Assembly: GCF_900101875.1 (NCBI RefSeq)
Contig: NZ_FNAI01000006.1
Location: 186,001-250,000 of the forward strand
DNA: 64,000 nucleotides
From: Mucilaginibacter pineti
GTDB taxonomy: Bacteria; Bacteroidota; Bacteroidia; Sphingobacteriales; Sphingobacteriaceae
Direction of reading: 5' to 3'
The position numbers and the translations under genes are program-made. Positions 33,393 through 42,226 of this stretch are shown in pieces. Under the pieces are notes generated by a model. That model was not told the DNA's origin. It did not search any database and worked only from the letters and a program-made list of their open reading frames with translations. Numbering within the stretch: position 1 is the first letter of the stretch; the number at the start of each line of letters is the position of its first letter.

Positions 33393-34865
33393 TTATACTT
33401 TTTCGTAATCAGAATGTTCAACACTATCAAATTTGATCAGGTTATCTTTGTAGAAATCTACATGAGCCGGATCTAAATGACCATCGTCAATAAGTTTCTT
33501 CTTAGCCTGCTCACTTGCGCTTTTCAGGATCAGTTTCACCTCGGCCATTGCCACAGATGGTAATACCCTTATGAACAACAGGAACATGGTAAAGAACAAG
33601 CCAATTGAACCGATAAATACACCAACATCTACCCAGGTAGGATAAAACATAGCCCAGCTTGATGGAATGTAATCACGGTGTAATGAAGTTACGATGATCA
33701 CGAAACGCTCAAACCACATACCTATGTTTACGATGATGGAAAGTACCCATGAAATTGGAATGTTGGTACGTACTTTTTTAGACCACATCATTTGGGTCAT
33801 CAGTACGTTACAGCCATACATCATACAAGCTGCCCACCAGTACGGACCAATAAACCTGTTTAAGAAGGTATACTGCTCGTATTCGCCGCCAGAGTAGTAA
33901 GCGATAAAGAACTCTGTAATGTATGCCACACCCACAACAGAACCTGTTACCAGGATAATTTTGTTCATGGATTCGATGTGGAACATGGTGATATAATTTT
34001 CCAGACCTAATACTTTACGTGTTACCAGCAATAGCGTTTGTACCATCGCGAAACCCGAGAAGATAGCTCCCGCAACGAAGTACGGAGGGAAAATTGTTGT
34101 ATGCCATCCCGGTTCAAGGGAGGTGGCAAAGTCCATTGATACAATGGTGTGTACCGATAATACAAGTGGTGTAGATACACCGGCTAATATTAATGATACA
34201 GTTTCAAAACGCTGCCAGGTTTTAACCGAACCCGTCCATCCGAATGATAATACGGAATAGATGCGGCGGCGTAAGCCTGTAGCACGGTCACGGATGGTAG
34301 CGATATCAGGCAATAAACCTGTGTACCAGAATACCAATGAAACCGAAAAGTAAGTTGATATTGCAAATACGTCCCAGATAAGCGGTGAGTTAAAGTTAAC
34401 CCATAATGAGCCGTACTGGTTTGGTAAAGGCAATGAATAAACAGCCATCCACGGGCGGCCCATGTGTGCGCCGATATAAGTGGCCGCGCAAATTACCGCG
34501 AAGATGGTCATCGCCTCGGCCGAGCGGTTGATGGAGTTACGCCAGTTTTGACGGAACAACAGCAATACTGCAGAGATAAGCGTACCGGCGTGACCAATAC
34601 CTACCCACCATACGAAACCGGTGATATCCCATGCCCAGCCTACTGTTTTGTTAAGTCCCCAGGCTCCTATTCCGAACCAAAAAGTGTAGCTGATAGATAC
34701 TACCCAAAGTAAGGCACCTAACGAAGCTACGCTAAATCCTATCCACCAGGCTTTACCGGGCATATTCTCTACAGGGCGCAATACATCGTCAGTGATCTGA
34801 CCGTATGTGATGTTTTTACCCGTAATTAACGGTTCCCTAATTATTGATTCACTATGAGATGCCAT
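33393..34865 (-). CDS. actC: Alternative complex III quinol-binding subunit ActC (NrfD family)
   Basis: A 490-residue NrfD/PsrC-type protein with ten membrane helices. The N-terminus has EPLITGKNITYGQITDDV, and the core carries GIGHAGTLISAVLLLFRQNW, HMGRPWMAVYSLPLPNQ (His-Met-Gly-Arg, family-typical) and IVSMDFATSLEPGWHTTIFPPYF. This is the main quinol oxidation subunit, facing the iron-sulfur protein ActB. It lies 27 bases after actB. Confidence 0.93.
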   Translation of the reverse strand: MASHSESIIREPLITGKNITYGQITDDVLRPVENMPGKAWWIGFSVASLGALLWVVSISYTFWFGIGAWGLNKTVGWAWDITGFVWWVGIGHAGTLISAVLLLFRQNWRNSINRSAEAMTIFAVICAATYIGAHMGRPWMAVYSLPLPNQYGSLWVNFNSPLIWDVFAISTYFSVSLVFWYTGLLPDIATIRDRATGLRRRIYSVLSFGWTGSVKTWQRFETVSLILAGVSTPLVLSVHTIVSMDFATSLEPGWHTTIFPPYFVAGAIFSGFAMVQTLLLVTRKVLGLENYITMFHIESMNKIILVTGSVVGVAYITEFFIAYYSGGEYEQYTFLNRFIGPYWWAACMMYGCNVLMTQMMWSKKVRTNIPISWVLSIIVNIGMWFERFVIIVTSLHRDYIPSSWAMFYPTWVDVGVFIGSIGLFFTMFLLFIRVLPSVAMAEVKLILKSASEQAKKKLIDDGHLDPAHVDFYKDNLIKFDSVEHSDYEKV

Positions 34866-34892
34866 ATATTTTAATCTCTGTATATAAAAATT

Positions 34893-37800
34893 TTAAGCTT
34901 CTAATTCTGATAAATTTCTAACCTTAACCTGGTAACCGATACCTGGTTTTACGTTCAGTTCTTCCAACACGTAGTAAGTTCTTTCACTTGCCAATGCTTT
35001 TGAAACTTCAGAGTTAGGATCATTTCTGTTACCGAAAACAATTGCGTTTGCTGAACAGGTTTGCTGACAAGCCATTTTAACCTCACCATCCTTTAACGGA
35101 CGTTTTTCGATCTTAGCTTTCAATTTACCTGCCTGGATACGCTGAACACACATTGAACATTTTTCCATTACCCCACGGAAACGTGTAACTACATCCGGGT
35201 TTAATACCAGTTGCGTATGCTCGTTGTTAAGGTAGTTGTCAAAACGTGAATCGTTCCAGTAGTTGAACCAGTTAAAGCGACGTACTTTGTAAGGGCAGTT
35301 GTTTGCACAATAACGTGTACCTACGCAACGGTTGTAAGCCATCTGGTTTAAACCTTCTGATGAGTGAACGGTAGCCAGTACCGGACAAACAGTTTCGCAA
35401 GGTGCGTGATCACAGTGCTGGCAAAGCATTGGCTGATGTACTACCGATACGCGATCGAAGTTATCCAGTTTGTCTATTTCCAGTTCTTTTGTAACCGCTT
35501 CTTCAGAGTTACCATTATCATTGTAGCTGTAGTAACGGTCAATACGGATCCAGTGCATTTCGCGGCGGCGGCGTACTTCGTCTTTACCTACAACAGGTAT
35601 GTTATTTTCTGCATTACAAGCTACCACACAGGCACCGCAACCGGTACAGGCATTTAAGTCGATGGCCATTACCCAGTCATAAACAGGGCGGTCATGGCTA
35701 TCCCATAAACTGGTAGTTTTGTCGTAATCTTTATGTTCGCCCTCGCTACCGCTTCCGGCTGCAGGGTTCTTTTTGTATTCGGTAAAGCTGGCTTCGCGAA
35801 TTACACTACGACCCTCGTAAGAGTGGTGCGTTTGTGTTTGCGCAAGCGGCGATATAACACCGGTTGTTTTAAACTCGGCAATTGCAGTAGTCTGGAAAGT
35901 TCCGTTGCGGAAGCTGTAGAAAGGAAAAGCGTTTTTACCAACGTTATCACCTACCGGACCAGCATTCACACGACCGTAACCAACAGCTATTGAAATGGTT
36001 CCGGTAGCTTGTCCTGGCTGTGCCAATACAGGTACTTCAACCGAGTAACCGTTTGCAGTTACTTTAATTACATCACCTTCGTTAAGTTTAAGGTCTTTTA
36101 TATCCTTGATAGAAAGGGCTGCAAAGTTATCCCATGTTACTTTAGAAACCGGATCTGGCAACTCCTGCAACCAAGGGTTGTTGGCACGCTTACCATCGCC
36201 AATTGCTTGTGACTGGTAAACCTGTAATTCAAACTTACCACCAGAAAGGCTGTTGCTGTGATCTAAAATTGTTTGAGCAACGGCATTCAGGTCGCGGGTG
36301 AAGCTGTAAGTACCAGCAGCAACCGGGGTAGTTTTGATCATTCCTGTTTGTAACAGAGATTCCCAGCCCTTTTGACCTGATAAACCAACTTTAGGGAATA
36401 AGTTTTTATCCCAGTTGTTACGTACGTAAGCGTAATAATCCTTAACGGCATTATCGCTCCATACTAATAAGCTATGCTCGGCTTGGCGGGTGTTGTAAAC
36501 CGGGTTAATGGTTGGCTGCACAACTGTGTAGTAACCTTCAACCGCGTTAGCATCGCCCCATGATTCTAAGTAATGATGATTTGGAGCTATAACTGTTACC
36601 AGGTTAGCTGTTTCTTCGGCATGATCTGAGAATGATACTGATAAACGCACTTTTTTAAGTCCGGCGGTTACGTCGGCAGCTTTAAAGTAATCGTAAGCAG
36701 GGTTAGCATTCAGGAAAAACACCGCGCCTACATCACCACGGTTCAATTCGCTTACAAACTCAACAAAAGCAGCATCGTTACCGGCGTATTGTTTTGATGG
36801 GTTATCCAAATCGATAGTAGTACCGTAGCTGCCCAGCAGGGAGTTGATAGCATTTACCAATACCTGTGTAGCTACGTCGTTTGAGCCGGCTACTACTAAT
36901 GCTTTACCTTTTGCTGCAAGTAATTCCTTTGCAACTAAAGTGATGGCAGTATCGGTAGTTTTGCTAAGTGCTTTTTTTGTACCCGGTAAAGTTGTACCTG
37001 CAATTGCATTGTACAGGCTGATGATTGCCGAACCTTCTTCAGATGGTTTAATCGGGAAGCGGTTATCGGCATTGGTACCGGTTAAGCTCATGCCGCTTTC
37101 AAATTGGATGTGACGTGACATCTTTTTCTTTTCCAGCGACTCGTTGTTACGGTTTGATACGTACTGACGGGTAAACTCTTCGCCAGAGATCCATGTTCCA
37201 AGGAAATCGGCGCCGAAGCTTACAATTATATCAGCCTTATCAAAATTATAGTGAGGCAGTACGGCTTTACCAAAACTGTTTTGATTAGCCTGGATAATAC
37301 CTGTATAAGATACTGCGTCGTAATTGATGTGTTTGGTAGTTGGGTATTTGGCAGTAAAATCTGCAATTACCGCTAAGGTAGATGGGCTGTGGATAGTTGA
37401 AGTAACTAAGCGGATGCCTTTACCTGAAGCTGCAACAGCGGCAAGTTCTTTGATAACAAAAGCATCAACTGCGTCCCAACCGGCATCGGTACCATTAATT
37501 TTTGGATCTTTCAAACGGTTTACATCATACAAATCCAAAACCGAAGCCTGGGCTTGTGCGCTTAATCCACCTTTTGCAAAAATATCGTTGGGGTTACCTT
37601 CTACCTTAATAGGGCGACCTTCACGGGTTTTTACCAAAATGGCCTGTCCTTCATAAGTTGAAGAATAGTAGTTGGCCACACCCGGGGTTACCTCCTCGGG
37701 CTTTATAAGGTAAGGGATCGATTTATGTACAGGAACCTTTTGACAAGCAGCCAGCGTAACAGCACCAACACCAAAGCCAAGCGCCTTTAAAAAGTCGCGG

Positions 37801-37946
37801 CGGGGAGTTTTAGCCGATAAACCAGATCCGCTAAGCACTTCCTCAATTGGAATAGGCTCTGCAAATTCGTTTTTATTTTTCTCAACAAATTCTGGTGTTC
37901 TGTTTAGTTCTTCTAAACCTTTCCAGTATTTTTTATTGCTGTCCAT
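34893..37946 (-). CDS. actB: Alternative complex III iron-sulfur subunit ActB
   Basis: A 1017-residue fusion of a molybdopterin-oxidoreductase-like domain (B1, about 70-740) and a four-cluster ferredoxin domain (B2, about 770-1000). An internal twin-arginine signal RRDFLKALGFG (49-59) with a lipobox cysteine at 68 is the 'TAT-variant' form of the family. Cluster motifs are CTGCGACVVAC, CQHCDHAPCETVC, CVGTRYCANNC and CSMCV...CQQTC, giving three [4Fe-4S] and one [3Fe-4S]. As in other ActB proteins no molybdenum site is expected. It is the second gene of the respiratory operon, 37 bases after actA. Confidence 0.94.
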   Translation of the reverse strand: MDSNKKYWKGLEELNRTPEFVEKNKNEFAEPIPIEEVLSGSGLSAKTPRRDFLKALGFGVGAVTLAACQKVPVHKSIPYLIKPEEVTPGVANYYSSTYEGQAILVKTREGRPIKVEGNPNDIFAKGGLSAQAQASVLDLYDVNRLKDPKINGTDAGWDAVDAFVIKELAAVAASGKGIRLVTSTIHSPSTLAVIADFTAKYPTTKHINYDAVSYTGIIQANQNSFGKAVLPHYNFDKADIIVSFGADFLGTWISGEEFTRQYVSNRNNESLEKKKMSRHIQFESGMSLTGTNADNRFPIKPSEEGSAIISLYNAIAGTTLPGTKKALSKTTDTAITLVAKELLAAKGKALVVAGSNDVATQVLVNAINSLLGSYGTTIDLDNPSKQYAGNDAAFVEFVSELNRGDVGAVFFLNANPAYDYFKAADVTAGLKKVRLSVSFSDHAEETANLVTVIAPNHHYLESWGDANAVEGYYTVVQPTINPVYNTRQAEHSLLVWSDNAVKDYYAYVRNNWDKNLFPKVGLSGQKGWESLLQTGMIKTTPVAAGTYSFTRDLNAVAQTILDHSNSLSGGKFELQVYQSQAIGDGKRANNPWLQELPDPVSKVTWDNFAALSIKDIKDLKLNEGDVIKVTANGYSVEVPVLAQPGQATGTISIAVGYGRVNAGPVGDNVGKNAFPFYSFRNGTFQTTAIAEFKTTGVISPLAQTQTHHSYEGRSVIREASFTEYKKNPAAGSGSEGEHKDYDKTTSLWDSHDRPVYDWVMAIDLNACTGCGACVVACNAENNIPVVGKDEVRRRREMHWIRIDRYYSYNDNGNSEEAVTKELEIDKLDNFDRVSVVHQPMLCQHCDHAPCETVCPVLATVHSSEGLNQMAYNRCVGTRYCANNCPYKVRRFNWFNYWNDSRFDNYLNNEHTQLVLNPDVVTRFRGVMEKCSMCVQRIQAGKLKAKIEKRPLKDGEVKMACQQTCSANAIVFGNRNDPNSEVSKALASERTYYVLEELNVKPGIGYQVKVRNLSELEA

Positions 37947-37983
37947 TTAAGCTATATAAACTGTAATGCTAAATTCTTATTTA

Positions 37984-39267
37984 TTAATAGTGACACTTAC
38001 CGCACTCGATACCGCCTAAAACTGCAGCAGTAACTTTTTCGCCTTTTTTCAGCTTGTCATGAGCTGCAAGTATGCTGTCGTAATAAGCGTTTCCTTTACC
38101 GTTAACTTCGGTACGTTTGTGGCACTGGATACACCATTTCATGGTAAGCGGAGAGTATTGTTTAACTTCCTGCATGGTTTCAACCGGACCATGGCAAGTC
38201 TGACATTTAATACCGCCAACCTTTACGTGCTGGGAGTGGTTAAAGTAAGCCAGATCTGGCAGGTTGTGAACGCGGATCCATTGGATAGGTTTAGCCTGTG
38301 TACTGTCGTACTTTTGTGTCTTTGGATCGTAACCCAAAGCATCATAAATTTTGTGTATTTCCGGCGATTCGGTTTTAACAACCTTATGGCAGTTCATACA
38401 AACGTTTAATGATGGTATTGACGCATTTTTTGATTTGTAAGCGCCTGAGTGGCAATACTGACAATCAATTTTCATGGTACCTGCGTGTAACTGGTGCGAG
38501 TATTTGATTGGCTGTACCGGCTGATAACCTGTGTGCACGTTAGTGTTCCACAAAGTAACCCAACCCCAGCTTCCCATTGCTACCGTACCGCAGAACAGTA
38601 TAAAGAATACCAGTTTTTTATTTTTCAGGATCTTTTTAAGCAGATCTTTTCCCTGGGCTTTCGCAGCACTTTCAGTTGTTTCGGCTTCTTCTTCAATTAA
38701 TAAGCCTTTACCGCTTAACAGCAAACGCTCTAAACTGCCAACAACCTTATTTAGTACCAGTATCACAATGAATGCGATAACGATAACGCCAATTAAACCC
38801 CAGATAACAAGTTCGCTTGGGCCAGCATCAGCAGCGGCAGCGCCTGTACCAGCGGCTGGAGCCTTAGCTTTTTCATCTTGCATGGTCTTCCATTCGCCAC
38901 GTACATAGGTTAAAATGTTACCCACATCGCCGTCAGAAAGCTCGGCGAACACCGTCATGCCAGCCTGGTTAAACTTGTTGTAAATAGCAAGCGCCTTAGG
39001 GTTTTTAGCAGCTATTAAAGCCTGATTGTTCTGTATCCATTTTATCAGATACTTATCATCAGTTTCTTCGGTAAGCTGTGTACCAAGCGCCGGGCCAATT
39101 AATTGCTGGTCAATTTTGTGACAGGCTGTACATTTGGATTTGAAAATGGCCTCGCCCTTTGCCGCGTCTGTTTGCGCGTAAGCAGCAGAAAAACCCCAAA
39201 AAGCAAACCCAACAACCAGTAAAACCGACCTTGAGAATTGTTTAAAAATCAATGAGAAACTTCTCAT
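37984..39267 (-). CDS. actA: Alternative complex III multiheme cytochrome ActA with extra cytochrome c domain
   Basis: A 427-residue protein with six CxxCH heme sites. After a signal segment (MRSFSL...ending AAYAQ) there is a complete monoheme cytochrome c domain (32-128) with CTACH at 46-50 and a Met ligand in QAGMTVF (Met104). A membrane helix (154-173), a linker and a second helix (219-237) follow, then five more sites: CQYCH, CMNCH, CQTCH, CIQCH and CGKCH at the very end. The last part is the ordinary pentaheme ActA; the first is an added domain. Together with ActE this gives seven c-type hemes. It is the promoter-proximal gene of the block. Confidence 0.93.
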   Translation of the reverse strand: MRSFSLIFKQFSRSVLLVVGFAFWGFSAAYAQTDAAKGEAIFKSKCTACHKIDQQLIGPALGTQLTEETDDKYLIKWIQNNQALIAAKNPKALAIYNKFNQAGMTVFAELSDGDVGNILTYVRGEWKTMQDEKAKAPAAGTGAAAADAGPSELVIWGLIGVIVIAFIVILVLNKVVGSLERLLLSGKGLLIEEEAETTESAAKAQGKDLLKKILKNKKLVFFILFCGTVAMGSWGWVTLWNTNVHTGYQPVQPIKYSHQLHAGTMKIDCQYCHSGAYKSKNASIPSLNVCMNCHKVVKTESPEIHKIYDALGYDPKTQKYDSTQAKPIQWIRVHNLPDLAYFNHSQHVKVGGIKCQTCHGPVETMQEVKQYSPLTMKWCIQCHKRTEVNGKGNAYYDSILAAHDKLKKGEKVTAAVLGGIECGKCHY

Positions 39268-39351
39268 AAAGTGTATTTATGCTAAATAGTTTTTATATTA
39301 ATGTTTGATTCCGCTGTAAAGATGTTATGCTCCATCTGTATATTACAGGCA

Positions 39352-39359
39352 CAAAAGTA
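39352..39359 (-). promoter_or_regulatory. Probable -7 box of the respiratory operon
   Basis: TACTTTTG on the minus strand fits TAnnTTTG and lies about 85 bases before the actA start. No good TTG -33 element was found at the expected distance. It is the only such box seen in this gap. Confidence 0.45.
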
Positions 39360-39480
39360 AAATTTATTACAGTATCGCTGACACATAAATGACACCAACC
39401 TATAATTTATAATCGTTCTAAATAAACGCAAATAGCCTTTTAAACGCTATAGGACGGCTTTTTAAACCAAAAACCAAATT

Positions 39481-39513
39481 TTATATTGGTTAGCGTTATA
39501 CTAACCAATATAA
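39481..39513 (-). terminator. Strong hairpin after the deoxyhypusine-synthase-like gene
   Basis: A perfect 13-bp stem TTATATTGGTTAG/CTAACCAATATAA with a 7-base loop lies 10 bases past the stop codon, and A/T-rich flanks extend the pairing. It has only short T runs, so it is a likely, not certain, terminator. Confidence 0.65.
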
Positions 39514-39522
39514 AAATTTAAA

Positions 39523-40503
39523 TTATTGCTTTAATATCCAGGCAAATATAAGCGGAGCCACAATGGTAGCATCGCTTTCTACTATAAACTTGGGGGTGTG
39601 GATGTCCAGTTTACCCCATGTGATCTTCTCATTTGGTACTGCTCCCGAGTATGAACCGTAAGAAGTGGTTGAATCGGAGATTTGGCAGAAGTAGCTCCAG
39701 AAAGGTACATCATGCATTTCCATATCCTGGTAAAGCATAGGAACAACGCAAATAGGGAAATCGCCGGCAATACCACCGCCTATCTGGAAGAAACCAATTC
39801 CTTTGCCCGATGAGTTTTTGGTGTACCAGTCGGCAAGCCAGGCCATATACTCAATACCACTTTTCATGGTAGAGGCTTTTAACTCGCCTTTGATAAGGTA
39901 TGATGCAAATATGTTGCCCATGGTACTGTCTTCCCATCCGGGTACAACAATAGGCAGGTTTTTTTCGGCAGCGGCCAGCATCCATGAGTTTTTAGGATCT
40001 ATCTCATAGTATTGCTCCAATTCGCCGCTTAGTAATATCTTGTACATGTATTCATGCGGAAAGTAACGCTCGCCGCTGTCATCAGCATCTTTCCATATTT
40101 TGTGGATGTGCTTTTGCAGGCGACGGAAGGCCTCTTCTTCGGGGATACAGGTATCGGTAACGCGGTTATAGTGATTTTCCAGCAGATCCCACTCTTCCTG
40201 CGGACTAAGATCACGGTAGTTTGGTACCCTTTTGTAGTGCGAGTGCGCTACAAGATTCATAATATCTTCTTCAAGGTTGGCTCCTGTACAGGAAATAATA
40301 GCGATCTTATCCTGACGGATCATCTCTGCCAATGAAATACCCAGCTCGGCTGTACTCATGGCACCTGCTAAGGTAACCATCATTTTACCGCCTTCGTCAA
40401 GATGCGTTTCATATCCTTTGGCTGCGTCCATTAATGCCGCGGCGTTAAAATGCAGATAGTTCTTTTCAATAAACTGCGAAATAGGTCCTCTTGTGATGCT
40501 CAT
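39523..40503 (-). CDS. Deoxyhypusine synthase family protein (possible polyamine enzyme)
   Basis: A 326-residue protein of the deoxyhypusine synthase fold. Family motifs are MMVTLAGAMSTAELGISLAEM, SCTGANLEED, FFQIGGGIAGDFP and the closing ITWGKLDIHTPKFIVESDATIV. Lys298 in TWGK is at the position of the catalytic lysine of eukaryotic DHS. Bacteria have no eIF5A substrate; characterised bacterial DHS-like enzymes make homospermidine or modify other amines, so NAD-dependent aminobutyl transfer from spermidine or putrescine is inferred. It is transcribed alone, with a TAnnTTTG box upstream and a strong hairpin downstream. Confidence 0.88.
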   Translation of the reverse strand: MSITRGPISQFIEKNYLHFNAAALMDAAKGYETHLDEGGKMMVTLAGAMSTAELGISLAEMIRQDKIAIISCTGANLEEDIMNLVAHSHYKRVPNYRDLSPQEEWDLLENHYNRVTDTCIPEEEAFRRLQKHIHKIWKDADDSGERYFPHEYMYKILLSGELEQYYEIDPKNSWMLAAAEKNLPIVVPGWEDSTMGNIFASYLIKGELKASTMKSGIEYMAWLADWYTKNSSGKGIGFFQIGGGIAGDFPICVVPMLYQDMEMHDVPFWSYFCQISDSTTSYGSYSGAVPNEKITWGKLDIHTPKFIVESDATIVAPLIFAWILKQ

Positions 40504-40527
40504 AGTGTATCAATAAAAATTCAGCCA

Positions 40528-40535
40528 CAAAAGTA
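40528..40535 (-). promoter_or_regulatory. Probable -7 box of the deoxyhypusine-synthase-like gene
   Basis: TACTTTTG on the minus strand (TAnnTTTG), 25 bases before the start codon. An octad repeat begins 14 bases further upstream, where a -33 element would be. Confidence 0.45.
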
Positions 40536-40548
40536 ATATTTTTAGTGT

Positions 40549-40753
40549 GATGTGCAGATTATAGATTTCAGATGTGCAGATAAACGCTCGATGTGCATTT
40601 CAAATTTCAGATGTGCAAATGAAAGCACGAACGTGGATTGATTATTGATATGAAGATAATTATTAAAATTCACCATCCATTTTCATCATCTGAAATCTGC
40701 ACATCTATTTATCTTCATCATCTGAAATCTGCACATCTATAATCTGCACATCT
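40549..40753. repeat. Octad inverted-repeat element (GATGTGCA words)
   Basis: GATGTGCA words occur at 40549, 40571, 40590 and 40609 on the left; inverted words (TGCACATC) are frequent from 40698 to 40753 on the right. The right part also has a tandem 32-base repeat (four octads), with TTCATCATCTGAAATCTG starting at about 40682 and again at 40714. Left and right can pair over about 27 bases. It fills the divergent region between two genes, next to both starts. Confidence 0.8.
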
Positions 40754-40774
40754 TCTTTATATTCGCAAACACCT

Positions 40775-41911
40775 ATGAAGACATTTATTACTACTATAAT
40801 ACTCCTATTTTGCCTGCAAACTGCCTTTTCCCAAACGCACATCATACCAAAGTTTATCCGTAAAATGTATTTTGACAGGGATAGCAGCAAAAAAAGCAGC
40901 TTTATTATTTTGCCCGTATTAAGCTCGGCGCCCGAAACCGGGCTTGAAGCCGGCGGGGCTGGCTTGTTGTCTTTTTATACCGATACCGTAAGCAAAATCA
41001 CCCGTGTATCAAACATTTTTGGTTATGCTACCTTTACCACCAAGGGGCAAAGCCGGGTAAGCCTAAACACCAGTTACTGGACGCCGCAGAACAAATATCA
41101 CCTTACAGCGGGCGTCAGCTATATCAACTTTCCGTTTAACTTTTACGGTATTGGCAATAACACACGAAGTGCCGATGTTGACCGCATTGGACAAAAACGA
41201 GTTAAGATAAATTTAGCTGCAGAAAAAAAACTAACCGAAAACCTGTATGGCGGCCTTGTTGCCGGCGCTTCTCATTATAGCTTTAGTAGTGGTCAGCCTA
41301 ACGGCATTTTTTATACCGACCCGCAGGTTTACTCACGCAGCGGCGGCAGTAATGCCTATATAGGCCCAAGCCTTAGTTACGATAGCCGCGACAATAATAC
41401 CTATACCACCAGTGGTATCATTGTTAATACTTATTTTGAATTTACGCATGGATTATTCAGCAGTAACGATTACAAAGGCGGCTTTTTTAATATAGAATAC
41501 GCGCAGTTTTTTAAACTAAGCCAGAAGTTTGTACTGGGAATTGATATCCAGGAGCAAAGTTTAACTGGTAGCCAGTCGCCATTTTTTTTATTGCCGGCCC
41601 TGGGCAGCGATGAAATGATGCGGGGGTACTATAACGGCCGCTATCGCGACCGCAATATGCTGGCCGGACAAACAGAACTACGCTATCGCCTGAGCAACCG
41701 CATCGGCCTTGCTGGATTTATTGGTACCGGCGAAGTTTTTCACAACAGCTTTAGCTTTGCTGAACTGAAGCCAAACTACGGCGGCGGCCTACGTTACTTT
41801 TTCGACGTTGAAAAAGGCCTGAGCGTACGCATGGACTACGGCGTAGGCCAAAAAAATCCCGGCGAATCTCGCCAAAGTGGCTTTTATATAGGATTAGGAC
41901 AGGCGTTTTAG
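40775..41911 (+). CDS. Omp85/BamA-type outer-membrane beta-barrel protein
   Basis: A 378-residue protein with a signal peptide (residues 1-19, ending TAFSQ) and a barrel of amphipathic strands resembling the C-terminal half of BamA/TamA (surface antigen D15). The barrel region shows alternating aromatics, for example YHLTAGVSYINFPFNFYGIG and LRYFFDVEKGLSVRMDYGVG, and the protein ends in an aromatic residue (GLGQAF), as outer-membrane barrels do. POTRA domains are missing, so it is a barrel-only member whose substrate is unknown. It is transcribed divergently from the deoxyhypusine-synthase-like gene. Confidence 0.85.
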   Translation: MKTFITTIILLFCLQTAFSQTHIIPKFIRKMYFDRDSSKKSSFIILPVLSSAPETGLEAGGAGLLSFYTDTVSKITRVSNIFGYATFTTKGQSRVSLNTSYWTPQNKYHLTAGVSYINFPFNFYGIGNNTRSADVDRIGQKRVKINLAAEKKLTENLYGGLVAGASHYSFSSGQPNGIFYTDPQVYSRSGGSNAYIGPSLSYDSRDNNTYTTSGIIVNTYFEFTHGLFSSNDYKGGFFNIEYAQFFKLSQKFVLGIDIQEQSLTGSQSPFFLLPALGSDEMMRGYYNGRYRDRNMLAGQTELRYRLSNRIGLAGFIGTGEVFHNSFSFAELKPNYGGGLRYFFDVEKGLSVRMDYGVGQKNPGESRQSGFYIGLGQAF

Positions 41912-41913
41912 AT

Positions 41914-42222
41914 CAGAATTTTCCGGATTTAAGAATTTACAGAATACAAGGCTTGCAAAATAAAATTCTGAAATCGTCTATGTGCTTGCATCGCGAAGAA
42001 GCGTCGCAGACGCAAGAACATTTTAAGCACTCGTTACAAACGAGCGCAAGTGATGGAAATCTTCTACGGAAATACAGGACCTAAATGCATATCGTATAAG
42101 ATTTCTCACTCGTACCTCGTATCGAAATGACAACATTTTTTTCCATCACCTGTGGTTACAAACAAACGCAAGTGCATATCTGCTAATTCTGAAATTTCTC
42201 AAATTCTGAAAATTCCGATTCG
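41914..42222. repeat. Composite repeat region with octad arms
   Basis: This 315-base gap holds no gene. Octad-like words flank it: CAGAATTT, TCCGGATT, TAAGAATT, TACAGAAT at 41914-41946 and AATTCTGA, AATTTCTC, AAATTCTG, AAAATTCC at 42185-42216, which are partly inverted copies. Between them are fragments that look like other dispersed repeats, including the hairpin CTCGTT/AACGAG at 42031-42045 and a related ACAAACAAACGCAAG at 42158. Confidence 0.55.
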
Positions 42223-42226
42223 GACA

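Noticed and set aside
34893..37946. ActB as a molybdenum enzyme
   Set aside because: The domain resembles molybdopterin oxidoreductases, but in alternative complex III it carries no Mo cofactor, and the ActA-ActF context is complete.
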